A DNA stretch of 64,000 bases from Rugosibacter sp. (GTDB taxonomy: Bacteria > Pseudomonadota > Gammaproteobacteria > Burkholderiales > Rhodocyclaceae): the NCBI GenBank assembly GCA_004322535.1, contig SCUZ01000056.1, forward strand, positions 33,284 through 97,283. Direction: 5' to 3'. Positions 35,682 to 45,200 of the stretch are shown piece by piece; position 1 is the first letter of the stretch, and every line of letters begins with the position of its first letter. The notes below the pieces were generated by a model. The model did not search any database. It worked only from the letters and a program-made list of their open reading frames with translations, and was not told the origin of the DNA. Both the position numbers and the translations under genes were made by a program.

Positions 35682-37950
35682 TCCAATCCTGCGGGTTGCC
35701 CAGAGCGACCAAGATTATCGCCAGCCCGAAGGCGGCGGCGGTGGTGGCGCAAAGGAAATCGTCGAAGTCACCCAGGCACTGCGCGACAACCTGCACGGAA
35801 AATTGCTGACTGCACGCAGCACCCTAAGTGCTGGCTTGCAGCAGTGGCCGAACCTCCCCGGCGTTGCCAAACTGGTATTGCGTGAGCAGGCATTAGCCAA
35901 GTCGCACCGCCCGCTGCATTTACTGAGCCGCGCCGAAATCCCCATGATCGGCGCAGCGGGGTTGGGGCAGCTATTGTTGTCGGTAACCACGCGCACGTTG
36001 ACGCTACTTGACGAACAAATCACCACGGCCAACACCAAGGCTGCGCGCGCCAACATTTCCACCATCGACGACGTGCTGCCCTATGGCATTCACGACCGGC
36101 TTGGTGGCGAATCTGGCTGGGGTATTCGGGATCTGTCTGAATGGCTCCAGGCAGGCCGCACGCTCAAGGCCGAATTGTTCCGGCATGGCGCGGATGAAAT
36201 TGATTCCGCCCTTGAACAACAGTTTGCAGCGTGGGCCGCTGAGTTAGGCGCCAGCCTGACCCGGCTCGATTATCTGACGCCGCAGAAACTCTACTCAGTG
36301 ACCACCACCCACCACGATTTGCTTGAGAAATTGTTGCAATTCCCCGGCCTGCGTACCTTGGCTCCCATGCCGATCTATGTCGCGGAAGACATTGGCAGTC
36401 AGGCCGTGGAAATTGGTAATGCCGACCCGAATACTGCTCCTGCTCCCGACAGCCAAACCAACTACCCCCTGGTGGGCATCATAGATACCGGCATCGACCC
36501 GAAGCACCCCATGCTTTCGGCGTGGGTAGCGGCGCGGGAAAGTTACATCATGCCGCCCGAAACCGACTTTGTGCATGGCACCTTTGTCGGCGGACTACTG
36601 GCCGCAGCCCGCTCGCTCAATTTCGGCGATGCTGCATTTCCTGACCTTCGTGCCAAGATTCTTGATGTCTGTGCGCTAGAAATCACCGGCGCATTGGAAA
36701 CCGACCTGCACGCACGCATTCTCGAAGTCGTCCGCCGCCATCTCGACGTCAAAGTCTGGAACCTCTCACTCGGCGGGCGGGTGCCAGGGCCAACCGACCG
36801 CTTCAGCGATTTTGCGCAAATGCTCGATGCGCTATCCGACGAAACCGGCTGTCTCTTCGTGATTGCCGCCGGCAACTATGTCACCAAGCCTTTCCGCACC
36901 ATACCACCCCAACCTCACATCGGCGATGATGATCGCATCAGCATCCCAGCAGAATCGGTGCGTGGGCTGTCTGTAGGTTCGCTGGCGCATCTGGATGTCG
37001 CACACTCCGCCGTCAAGCGCGGGCAGCCATCGCCGTTTTCTCGGCGTGGCCCCGGCCCAGTATCCATCCCCAAGCCGGAAGTCGTCCACCTCGGCGGCAA
37101 TTGCTCCCTTATCGGCGACCCAACCTATACCGCCCTGCGCTCGCTGCTACCAAACGGAAAACTGGGCGAAGACATTGGCACCAGCTTTGCCGCACCCTTG
37201 GTGGCCTTGCTGGCGGCTCACACCTGGAATTCGGTGGAAAGCGCTGGTGGTATCGCCTATCCCGAACTGGTCAAGGCCCTGCTCATTCATAGCGCCGTTC
37301 TGCGCAGCCCGGAACGTGGCGGCGACGCGCTGCATTATTACGGCTTTGGCCAACCCGGCGACGAAGCTGAAGCGCTGTACTGCGACCCGCACACATTCAC
37401 CCTGATGTTCGAGGCCGATGTGCGCGACGGTATGGAATTCGAGAAATTCCCGTATCCTATTCCGGCCTGCCTGCGCACTGATGATGGGCGATTCCGGGGC
37501 GAAATACTGATCACGATGTGCTACTCGCCGCCCTTGAACGGTCAACACGGCGTCGAATACTGTCGCGCCAACGTTGATCTGTCTTTCGGCAGCTATGACC
37601 TCTGGCCAGATGGCAAGCGTCACCAGCGCGGTGTCGTACCTCTGGAGCCGGGCGACAAGAACCAGCTTTATGAGGCCAAGCAGATTGAGCACGGCTTCAA
37701 ATGGTCGCCGACCAAGGTCTACCGAGCGCGCTTTCCGAAAGGGATCGCCGCAAAGGACTGGCGTTTGAAGCTCGACGTGTTGCGCCGTGCCGGTGAAGGA
37801 GTGCCCGACCAACCACAACGGGTGGTTGCACTTGTCACCCTGCGCGGACTGGACAGTGACCAGCCGGTCTATGCCGACGGCGTGCGCGCCATCAATACCG
37901 TCGGCTGGTCAGTGCGGGCCATGTCGCAAGCGATTCAGGTCTCTACCTGA
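35656..37950 (+). CDS. ietS: IetS-type subtilisin-like serine protease of an anti-phage pair
   Basis: A 764-residue S8 peptidase from MPTNAQQHNPILRVAQSDQ (ATG 35656, AGGAG 10 bases upstream); the ORF track start is inside ietA. The triad is complete: Asp in GIIDTGIDPKH, His in VHGTFVGGLLAA and Ser in GTSFAAPLVAL. An N-terminal part of about 280 residues with a glycine run (GGGGGG) precedes the protease, and a beta-rich C-terminal part follows. No signal peptide, so it acts in the cytoplasm, as expected for an immune protease held in check by the ATPase. Transcribed with ietA. Confidence 0.87.
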   Translation: MPTNAQQHNPILRVAQSDQDYRQPEGGGGGGAKEIVEVTQALRDNLHGKLLTARSTLSAGLQQWPNLPGVAKLVLREQALAKSHRPLHLLSRAEIPMIGAAGLGQLLLSVTTRTLTLLDEQITTANTKAARANISTIDDVLPYGIHDRLGGESGWGIRDLSEWLQAGRTLKAELFRHGADEIDSALEQQFAAWAAELGASLTRLDYLTPQKLYSVTTTHHDLLEKLLQFPGLRTLAPMPIYVAEDIGSQAVEIGNADPNTAPAPDSQTNYPLVGIIDTGIDPKHPMLSAWVAARESYIMPPETDFVHGTFVGGLLAAARSLNFGDAAFPDLRAKILDVCALEITGALETDLHARILEVVRRHLDVKVWNLSLGGRVPGPTDRFSDFAQMLDALSDETGCLFVIAAGNYVTKPFRTIPPQPHIGDDDRISIPAESVRGLSVGSLAHLDVAHSAVKRGQPSPFSRRGPGPVSIPKPEVVHLGGNCSLIGDPTYTALRSLLPNGKLGEDIGTSFAAPLVALLAAHTWNSVESAGGIAYPELVKALLIHSAVLRSPERGGDALHYYGFGQPGDEAEALYCDPHTFTLMFEADVRDGMEFEKFPYPIPACLRTDDGRFRGEILITMCYSPPLNGQHGVEYCRANVDLSFGSYDLWPDGKRHQRGVVPLEPGDKNQLYEAKQIEHGFKWSPTKVYRARFPKGIAAKDWRLKLDVLRRAGEGVPDQPQRVVALVTLRGLDSDQPVYADGVRAINTVGWSVRAMSQAIQVST

Positions 37951-37966
37951 CCCAATGCAACCGTAG

Positions 37967-38159
37967 TCATGCGGCCACCGATGGGGCAAAACAGCGCGCC
38001 AGCAGCGCGTCAAAAGCGGCCTGGGCTTTGGCGGTGGCGGCGGATTGTTGTGATTGGATGCTGATAACATCGCTGCAACGCAGTTCAAAGGTCTCTTGCA
38101 AGGCTAACGGTGGCAAGTGAATCGGCAGGTTTCGCAAGATTTCGAGGTTAATGTTTTTC
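37967..38159 (-). pseudogene. 3' fragment of a type I restriction specificity gene (hsdS)
   Basis: The minus strand reads NINLEILRNLPIHLPPLALQ then ETFELRCSDVISIQSQQSAA and ends ALLARCFAPSVAA with TGA at 37969-37967. This is the conserved end of the second target-recognition half of HsdS (LPIPLPPLALQ, then helix with QSQQAAATAKAQA). Only about 64 codons are left; the rest of hsdS and hsdM/hsdR are absent. It shows that the spot next to ietAS once held another defence system. Confidence 0.8.
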
Positions 38160-38748
38160 TGCGCGGCCTGCGGTGCATTTGCTTCGAGGGTGGGTGTGGT
38201 TTTGTGATGGTTTTGGCACTAGTGCCAAAAAAACATTGCAATTATTCAACCGCTTGGGAAAGGTGGTTTTCGCACTCAAATCAGGTATTTCATCGATTTC
38301 GCGGGGGTTTTGGCACCGAATCTTCCGCAAACACTGATGGATACTAACGGTGACAAATCGCGCGCGAAACGGTGACAAAACGCCCACCTACTCACAAATA
38401 GGTAACGTTACCGGTTTGCTCTCTTGTCCATCACATGGACATTGCCGGACATGTTGCTTTATGTTGCTGTTGACGAGCAGTTTTGCCCCCTGACTGCCTG
38501 ATTTGAGCAAAGGTGCAACGTTGCACCTTGATCTGATTTCCGACAACCTGCGCTTTTGTCCAATTCGGACAAAATGTGGGCATCTGTAGTCATTCGATGC
38601 CCTCGGTCGTGATCTTGAGGTTGTCGAATACTTCTGCTGTCCTTTGGCTAAGTATTAGCTTAACTCTAGCATCTTTTAGCATCCTCGCCCCGGTTACGCC
38701 CGCCGTCTTGGCGCTGAAACCCGCTGCTATACTGGCTTGGCGAAGACG
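38160..38748. other. Gene-free stretch with a cluster of palindromes
   Basis: No gene is supported in these 589 bp. It holds a 20-bp perfect palindrome TTTTGGCACTAGTGCCAAAA (38211-38230), two direct copies of AACGGTGACAAA 22 bp apart (38346, 38368), GGTAACGTTACC (38401-38412), TGTCCAT-CAC-ATGGACA (38425-38441), a second 20-bp perfect palindrome AAGGTGCAACGTTGCACCTT (38510-38529) and TTTTGTCC-N5-GGACAAAA (38554-38574). The group lies downstream of both the rightward ietAS and the leftward phage operon, so operator, origin or termination roles are all open. Confidence 0.6.
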
Positions 38749-41700
38749 CTAGGGCTGTAATTTCTGCGCCGCCTTCGATTCAGTCACGGCGGCCTTGAGC
38801 AGGGCATTACGTTCCATGGTCAATTGATCCAGCTTCTGGCGCTTCTCGGTCGGGTTCAGTGCGTCATTGCGCTTGACTGCCTGCATCTCGTTGTTGATCG
38901 AACCGAGGTTCTTCGCAGCCCTTTCCAGGGGCTTCGCTTCTCCGGCCAGCGGTGACTGTTCCTTGCTGTCTGCAAATTCACGCAAGCCAAGATCATCCAG
39001 CTCGCGGAGAGTTCCACGCAGACGCTTGGATTCTTGCAGCAGGCTGTAGAACTCGGTTTCGTACTTGGTATGCTTGGGTGGCTCATTGGCATAAAATCGG
39101 CGCACCACGGGCAATTCATCGGTGCGCTTTTCTGGCAGCTTATTGCCAAACAAGGCTTGGTCAGTCAGCATCAATCCATACATGGCATAGGTGTTGAAAT
39201 AGCCGCGTAGCAAGGCTTCGGCACGAGATGGATTGACTTGTAGCGCCTCGGGTAGGTCACGGGTAGCCATGCCCACCGCCTTCATGGTCTCGCTAGTGCC
39301 CGGCTTCGATCTGAGGAAGGGCTGTACGTTCTCCATGCCCGGTGTTTCAATCGGCGCCTTGGTGAAGCTGTTGCGGTTCATCGCCTGCTCGGCCAATGGG
39401 GCGAGTATCTGCGGCATGAGGTTCACATTGAACGTCGCGCCCAGGATGCGCGCGAAGTCCTTGCCCAGGCCAGTCGGATCGGCGGCCATGATCTTCTCGA
39501 CTGAACGCTCAGCACCAGAGGCCAGCGCGCCAATTTCCCATATCTTCGGGTAGCGGAAGTGATTCTCACCGACAAAGAAATGCCAATTCGCGTCACGATC
39601 CCAATCCGGCAGGTCGGCATAGCGCGGATCGTTTTGGTTGAGCAGGTACAGCCCGGCGCTCAGCAGGGCGATGGTGCCCGCCTTGGCCGCAATCGCCCCT
39701 TTGTTCGGATCGTGGGCGAGGCCGCGATACAAGCGATCCCATGACACCAGCGCAGGCTTGAGGAACATAACAGTGTCATACATAAAGCCCAGCGCCTTGG
39801 AGTCTCCCCGCATGGCAAAGTCCGTGCTCACCTCGCGCCCCTGATAGGCCGCATGCCGGGGGTTTTCGCCACGCTCGATGGCTTTCTTGTACTCACCCAG
39901 TCGGGTGCTCATCTCGAAGGCGTCACCCAGCGTTTCGACAAAGTGCAGCATCTTGGACGGCGCATCCAGCACGGTGCGGTAATCGATACCCTGGCGACCG
40001 TAGAATTTTTCCAATTTGGTGCGCAGGGCTGCTTCGTCCAGATAAATTGAACTCAGGCCACCACCGTTGGCGATGTAGTCCTTGTAAATCGGATCGTTCG
40101 TCATCCGTAGTCGCATGCCTTGCAGACTGTCGATAATCGGCTTGAAGCCTGAACGCGACATGACGGAACCCATGAGGGTATCTCTGGCGATATTAGCCAT
40201 CCAGAAGTCCGGCGTCATGGTTATCGTCGCCTGACCGATGCGCTTGGGCAGTCCGAGCCAGCGCACGACCTCGGATTGCACCGGCCGATCAATAGCAGAA
40301 AGTGCGCGATAAAGAATTGGATCGCCCACTTCAAACCAGACTGGCTTGCCCTGCTGTAATACCGCCACCACGTTCTTGCCCGCCGGTGGCTGACCTTTGA
40401 TGAGGAAGTCGAAGAACGCGGGCGCATCACCGTCAAGGGCAATGCCGTAGCGCTTGAGCATGGCATCCAGTACCTGATCACCGCTGATTTTCACCGGGCG
40501 CGAATCGGTATCAATCTTGACCATGAACTTGCCGCCGCCTTCGCGCTGCGACAGCTTGGCAATCTTCAGCCGCGCCTCGTTCTTGACTGACTTGTCGAGC
40601 AGCATTGCCGCATTGCCGACCATGTTGCCGAGCACGTCCTTGATGTTGGTCGTTCCACCCGTCAGCGCCTGGATTCCCTGCCATTCACCGGGCTTGCCCT
40701 TGAGGCCGCCGGGCTGCTCCACACGATGGAAGGGCAGATATTGCGTGCGCTGCCACAAGCGCCGTGATTCCGGGTTGATAACATTCTGCGCTTCGGCAAA
40801 ATCGAGGATGCCCCGGTTCCATGTCTGGTAATCCTGGAATGCCTTTTCCCGCTCAGGGGTTCTCAGCCGGAGCATGGCGTCAATTTCGCCGCTGGTGAAC
40901 AGATGCTCTCTGCCTTGGCCATGCAGCTCACGGGAAGAGCGGCCAACGAAGTACAGCAACGCATCGTCAAGGCTTTTCGCCACCGGCTTGAGGATCTCTT
41001 CCAGCCCCTGGCCTTTCCATGAAAACGAGCCGTCGCGGTTCTTGACTGGGTAGCCGAAACGCACCGCGCCATCCGCAATCGAAGCCGAGGCACGTGAGAG
41101 CCGGGCAGACTCATAGGGGCCGTTCGGGTTGATCTTACCGGTAAGCGAACGCTCCATCTGCATGATGCCATGCAGGTCATCCACGGTACTTTGGCGGAAC
41201 TTGTCCCAGAAGCGGTCGAAGTATTCCGCGAGTGGCTTGTCAGTGCCGATCTTCGAGCGCGCCCTATTTAATGAGTCCTGGCCAAACCATCCGGTCATTT
41301 GTTTCTGCGCCTTGCGCAGTGCCGGACCGTATTGGTGTTTATCTGCAAAATCATTCAGCCATGAATAAACCCTTGGCGCACGTGCTTCGAGCGTTTCCGG
41401 TTGCGTAAGGAAGAGCCTGACGCCTTCGGCAAATCCTTCCGGTACGGACTGCTGATCGTAGCTCACCGACTTCAATTCTTCACGCAGGGCTTTATCACTT
41501 CGCCAAGCGCTGGAGATTTCCTTTACCCGATGATCAATCAGGTGCGCAATCTCATGCGCGGCCACTTCGATGTCTGAGGCATTCTTAATGCGCACTTCAT
41601 TCACCCCTGGGCGAAAGAAACCGAGCCGCTTCTTGCCTTTGACTCGACCTTCGTAAATGGTCGTGTCCATCGCTTTGGCTAGATCGCTGACAATCTGCTC

Positions 41701-43680
41701 GCGGCGGATCGGTTTGGGCAGGTCGGCAACCGTCGCGGCTTTGGCTACCGGCTCACGCATCTGATCAACCATCGGCGCATAGTTCGCGCCTGGAGCCCAT
41801 GAATTCTGCACGGGGGCTGCCATGTCTTGCGCTGCGGCGCGCGGCTCATCCGGTATGCGTACTAGCACCGGCTTTTTCATTTGGTTAATGGTTGCTGGAT
41901 CAAGGCCGAGGCTGTTCGCAGCCTCGCGCAAGTGGGCGCGGTAATCGGCTGCCTTCTGACCATCGGCTTGATACACCCGCTTGATCGCTTCCGCGCGTTT
42001 GTGCCCAGCCTCGACAGTGCCATCACGTCGGACGATGGGCGCGCCCTCGGCATCGTCAAGCGCCACAGCGAGCTTGCCCGGAGTGAACTCGCGGTTGATG
42101 TCCTGCACGATCATTTCCTGCTGATGTCGATCCGGCGCATCACTGTAGCTGCGCGGTTTTACGTTGTCGGCTTCGATAAGTCCCCACTTCGCTTGCCGTG
42201 GCGGCGGAAAAACTTCGGCGTTAATGCCATCTCTACCGGCCAGCCGCTCTTGATCCTGTACCAAAGGACGGGTGCCGGAATACCGATCCGCCTCGCCCAC
42301 TCTGGAAGTGGTAGCGTCTGCCCGTTGTGCGTCAGCCATTTCGACGCCCGATACAGTTTCGCGGCGGGTGGGTTCTCCAGCGGCAATCCGTTCTTCGCCC
42401 GGCGCAGCACGGAATTCGCTACTGGTTGCCCTGGCAATCTCGCGGCTTGCGATATGGTCATTGCTTGGCCATCGATTACTACTATCCGGCAACATGTCCG
42501 CCGCCGCACTTGGGGAGGTTGCGTTGTCCACAGGCAGTTCCCCGGCGCGTAATTGCCGTTCACGTCCCAACGCCCCAGCCAATGCCGCTGCGTCGAGGCT
42601 GGCCCCATGTCCTTGAGGAACTGCTGAAAGCTCTGCATCCACGCCGGGCACACGGTTATCCCCTTCCCGCCGTAGTATTTCCAGTCCCGCCGACCCGCTT
42701 CTGTGCAGCGCCGGATCATCGCCCGCCAGGCGTTGCGCTCGCGTTGAAATGGCTGCATCGCTTACCCCTTCGAGCGGGATGAACCCACTGGGCGCATTGC
42801 CTTCACTACCGCCTTGATGGCTCGCTGAAGCTTCGGGTTGGCGGGCGGCTTCTGCTGCGGCAGGGGCTTCATGGGGGGCTTTTGTGGTTTGCTCATTTGG
42901 CGTATTCCTGGTTGAAAACTTTTCGTGGGCGGCCTTCGCACCATTGGCGCCGGGGGCAATCAACATGGGCAAGGCGTTGATGGTGGTGTCGACCGCAGTA
43001 GCCAGTGTCGGGCTATTGGTGGCCTCAAGCGTCTTGTCGCCAGCCGCTGCGCCTGCTTTGGCGAGCATCTCGAACGGGTACAGCGTGGCGTTGGTCAGGT
43101 GCTGGCCAAGCTCGGTCTTGGGTTGGTAGGTCAGCGCATTGCCCACGGCATGCACTACATCCGCCGGGTCGGCATCGGTGATTCCAAGGGCTTTGGATGC
43201 AGCCGCACCAAGGCCAGCAATACCCGCTATTGGGAGTGCTGCACCCATGGTGGCCAAATTGGCTGCCGTCTCTGCCACCGGATAGCCGGATGCTACGGCC
43301 TGCACGGTTTTTGCTGCCGATACAACATAAGGTTCAGTGGCCATTGCGATGCGCTGCATGGTGGATGGCGCATCTGTTTCGCTTGATTCGAGCGGAATAA
43401 AGCCGGTTTGACTGGAACTATCCCCCGTTCCATTGGGTGTGCTGGCCTCTTCATCCAGCGGCACAAAGCCGCGCCTTGCGGCAGGCGGCTCCTTGTTAAA
43501 GCGTTGCCGGTATTCGGTGTTTAGCGCTGCCTGAACCTCGGGGGGTTCAAGCGCTGAATCCGTAATTTCATTGGACACAATCTGTTCAGCCTCGGCGTCC
43601 CGGGCTGCCTGCTCGGCAGTGCTGATGCGCGGGAAGTCGTCAGGGCGGCGATTATTTGTAGAGAGCGGAATGATTGGCAT
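38749..43680 (-). CDS. Large polyvalent phage protein (ParB-like, HEIAH metallopeptidase-like, LPD38-like)
   Basis: A 1,643-residue protein of the polyvalent type that some phages inject with their DNA. The N-terminal 110 residues carry GFVPLD (71-76) and GFIPLE (93-98), and a third GFIPLE is at 299-304. Next come a disordered Ala/Arg/Ser/Glu-rich stretch (about 105-510), a DdrB/ParB-like region about 515-610 (PGKLAVALDDAEGAPIVRRDGTVEAGHKRAEA), a HEIAH motif at 709-713 in a zinc-peptidase-like setting (EVAAHEIAHLIDHR) and a long helical C-terminal part resembling LPD38 (GNAAMLLDKSV, TMTPDFWMANIARDTLMG). Residues 308-507 are encoded over another open frame, the HNH-like gene. It is the last gene of the leftward operon, 2 bp after the preceding gene. 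Confidence 0.85.
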   Translation of the reverse strand: MPIIPLSTNNRRPDDFPRISTAEQAARDAEAEQIVSNEITDSALEPPEVQAALNTEYRQRFNKEPPAARRGFVPLDEEASTPNGTGDSSSQTGFIPLESSETDAPSTMQRIAMATEPYVVSAAKTVQAVASGYPVAETAANLATMGAALPIAGIAGLGAAASKALGITDADPADVVHAVGNALTYQPKTELGQHLTNATLYPFEMLAKAGAAAGDKTLEATNSPTLATAVDTTINALPMLIAPGANGAKAAHEKFSTRNTPNEQTTKAPHEAPAAAEAARQPEASASHQGGSEGNAPSGFIPLEGVSDAAISTRAQRLAGDDPALHRSGSAGLEILRREGDNRVPGVDAELSAVPQGHGASLDAAALAGALGRERQLRAGELPVDNATSPSAAADMLPDSSNRWPSNDHIASREIARATSSEFRAAPGEERIAAGEPTRRETVSGVEMADAQRADATTSRVGEADRYSGTRPLVQDQERLAGRDGINAEVFPPPRQAKWGLIEADNVKPRSYSDAPDRHQQEMIVQDINREFTPGKLAVALDDAEGAPIVRRDGTVEAGHKRAEAIKRVYQADGQKAADYRAHLREAANSLGLDPATINQMKKPVLVRIPDEPRAAAQDMAAPVQNSWAPGANYAPMVDQMREPVAKAATVADLPKPIRREQIVSDLAKAMDTTIYEGRVKGKKRLGFFRPGVNEVRIKNASDIEVAAHEIAHLIDHRVKEISSAWRSDKALREELKSVSYDQQSVPEGFAEGVRLFLTQPETLEARAPRVYSWLNDFADKHQYGPALRKAQKQMTGWFGQDSLNRARSKIGTDKPLAEYFDRFWDKFRQSTVDDLHGIMQMERSLTGKINPNGPYESARLSRASASIADGAVRFGYPVKNRDGSFSWKGQGLEEILKPVAKSLDDALLYFVGRSSRELHGQGREHLFTSGEIDAMLRLRTPEREKAFQDYQTWNRGILDFAEAQNVINPESRRLWQRTQYLPFHRVEQPGGLKGKPGEWQGIQALTGGTTNIKDVLGNMVGNAAMLLDKSVKNEARLKIAKLSQREGGGKFMVKIDTDSRPVKISGDQVLDAMLKRYGIALDGDAPAFFDFLIKGQPPAGKNVVAVLQQGKPVWFEVGDPILYRALSAIDRPVQSEVVRWLGLPKRIGQATITMTPDFWMANIARDTLMGSVMSRSGFKPIIDSLQGMRLRMTNDPIYKDYIANGGGLSSIYLDEAALRTKLEKFYGRQGIDYRTVLDAPSKMLHFVETLGDAFEMSTRLGEYKKAIERGENPRHAAYQGREVSTDFAMRGDSKALGFMYDTVMFLKPALVSWDRLYRGLAHDPNKGAIAAKAGTIALLSAGLYLLNQNDPRYADLPDWDRDANWHFFVGENHFRYPKIWEIGALASGAERSVEKIMAADPTGLGKDFARILGATFNVNLMPQILAPLAEQAMNRNSFTKAPIETPGMENVQPFLRSKPGTSETMKAVGMATRDLPEALQVNPSRAEALLRGYFNTYAMYGLMLTDQALFGNKLPEKRTDELPVVRRFYANEPPKHTKYETEFYSLLQESKRLRGTLRELDDLGLREFADSKEQSPLAGEAKPLERAAKNLGSINNEMQAVKRNDALNPTEKRQKLDQLTMERNALLKAAVTESKAAQKLQP
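42159..42758 (-). CDS. HNH/homing-endonuclease-like protein nested in another frame of the polyvalent gene
   Basis: A 199-residue frame on the same strand as the polyvalent gene but shifted by one base. Unlike a shadow frame it has clear family sequence: WRAMIRRCTEAGRRDWKYYG, GKGITVCPAWMQSFQQFLKD, then NGNYAPGNCLWTT, a common phage HNH-like layout, followed by two NUMOD-like segments (LTHNGQTLPLPEWARRIGI...GWPVEMALT). The usual LDR before the loop reads LGR, so nuclease activity is doubtful. GAAGGGGTAAGCG before the ATG at 42758 could serve as ribosome site. It probably entered the gene and the host frame now runs through it as a disordered stretch. Confidence 0.75.
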   Translation of the reverse strand: MQPFQRERNAWRAMIRRCTEAGRRDWKYYGGKGITVCPAWMQSFQQFLKDMGPASTQRHWLGRWDVNGNYAPGNCLWTTQPPQVRRRTCCRIVVIDGQAMTISQAARLPGQPVANSVLRRAKNGLPLENPPAAKLYRASKWLTHNGQTLPLPEWARRIGIPAPVLWYRIKSGWPVEMALTPKFFRRHGKRSGDLSKPTT

Positions 43681-43682
43681 GA

Positions 43683-45143
43683 TTATCTGTAGTGCCCAGT
43701 TACGCGGCCGTTTTTGTCAAGAACCTCAACACCCTTTGGGGTGTCTTTGCCCAGCTTGAAATTCAGCATGGATTTATCTGATCGGAAACGGTTGGCCACG
43801 TCAGCACGGTCTAATCCTGCGGCAGGTTCCGTGGGCTTATCCCCACGACGATCAAAAACTTCATCATCCCCGACCTTTCGCCGACCTGCCAGTGCGACTT
43901 GGCGCGCGAGACCTGGGTCATAATCCGGGTTTTCTCTGCCAGTGTTGGTCGCTTTTGCTGTCCTGCGCATGATGTCCTGTTGCGTCATGCCACTAACTGC
44001 ATCGCGGGCGGCGTCAATCTCAAAATTGCTTCTTTGCTGGGTAGCGGTTAATCCACCACGGGCGTCGAGTTGGCGGGTCAGGCGCGCATCACGTCGGTCT
44101 TCGCGCGTTTGGTCTCGTTCGGACCTGAGGCCTTCGAGTTGAATTGATCGATCCAGCGTTGCCGCCTCCGAGTCACGTTTGGCTTTTTGCTCTGCGATGA
44201 ATTTCACGGCCTGCACCGGATTGAGCGCAAGTGCCGACTGCTCGGCCAAATCTGACACCTTTCCGGTTTTTGAACCAACGACCTTGCCTGAGGCGTCGAC
44301 TTGATCAATCTGGAGCTGGTCGCCACCGAGGTATTTCAGGTTAACCTTGTAACCATCAGGGAATCCGTCGCGGTTGTAAAGATTTTCAAAGTTTTTTAGC
44401 GCGCCTTGATGGTCGCCTACAGAAAAGCGGCGCACGCCCGCCATATATTCTTTGGCGTAGCTCACGCCTTCGTTTGAATCGAGGAAGTCGGTGAGCTGTT
44501 TTGCTTCCGCCACCTTGCCCTGCCTGAGCAATGCCTGCACCTCCTTGGGTGCAATATCCTTGAGGTAAAAATCCAGCGGATCGCGGAGCTGATTTGCACC
44601 ACCGGCTGCGACCGATGCGGGCGTAGGTGCGTTGGTGATAGCCCTGATTTCGTCTTGATCGGCAAGATCGCGGCGCTTGGACGCATTGCTCAGGGTTCTG
44701 AGCGCGTCATCGGGGCGTCCGGCGCGCTCATAAATTTGAGCCACCTCACTTGCTTTTGCAGAGTCAACCTCTTGCTTTGAAAATGGCTGATTTTCTCTTT
44801 GCTGAAAAGAGGAGCCCACGCCCATTGAATTCACGACACTTGCGGGTGATTGCCGACGGGCAGTTAAAGCCTCTATCGTGGGCTTGAAGTCAGCCTGTAT
44901 TTGGGTGCGCTGCACATCGTCCGTAGCACCTGCCAGCCGTTGATCCATTGCCTGCTGTGCTGCTTTGAGTGCATCCTCACCAGAGGCGGCTTGCGTTTCG
45001 GTGGGCGCTACCTGGCTAGATACGTTGGCTAGATCACCTTTGATCCGGGCGTCTTCAATATCAGCGGAAATTTTTCTGCTGGTGGTGTAAGTACCATTGA
45101 ACCCATCCAGAAAATCTTGAATACCATTTCGCTTGCGTCCCAT
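43683..45143 (-). CDS. Probable phage internal virion/structural protein
   Basis: A 486-residue hydrophilic protein from MGRKRNGIQDFLDGFNGTYT (ATG 45143, behind GGGAG); the ORF track adds 11 residues. It has helical, Gln/Ala/Asp/Arg-rich stretches, a TPR-like part (EVAQIYERAGRPDDALRTLSNAS) and a coiled coil near 340-400. I do not recognise a named family; its size, composition and place just before the polyvalent protein fit internal or ejected proteins of podovirus-like phages. Gap to the next gene is 2 bp. Confidence 0.6.
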   Translation of the reverse strand: MGRKRNGIQDFLDGFNGTYTTSRKISADIEDARIKGDLANVSSQVAPTETQAASGEDALKAAQQAMDQRLAGATDDVQRTQIQADFKPTIEALTARRQSPASVVNSMGVGSSFQQRENQPFSKQEVDSAKASEVAQIYERAGRPDDALRTLSNASKRRDLADQDEIRAITNAPTPASVAAGGANQLRDPLDFYLKDIAPKEVQALLRQGKVAEAKQLTDFLDSNEGVSYAKEYMAGVRRFSVGDHQGALKNFENLYNRDGFPDGYKVNLKYLGGDQLQIDQVDASGKVVGSKTGKVSDLAEQSALALNPVQAVKFIAEQKAKRDSEAATLDRSIQLEGLRSERDQTREDRRDARLTRQLDARGGLTATQQRSNFEIDAARDAVSGMTQQDIMRRTAKATNTGRENPDYDPGLARQVALAGRRKVGDDEVFDRRGDKPTEPAAGLDRADVANRFRSDKSMLNFKLGKDTPKGVEVLDKNGRVTGHYR

Positions 45144-45200
45144 GTTTTTCTCCCGGTAATATTGAGAGCGTGCCACGCATGGCGCGAGGCATCAGCAACA

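Noticed and set aside
37147-37818. 223-residue minus-strand frame opposite ietS
   Set aside because: Mirror of the protease C-terminal part; no ribosome site and no family features.
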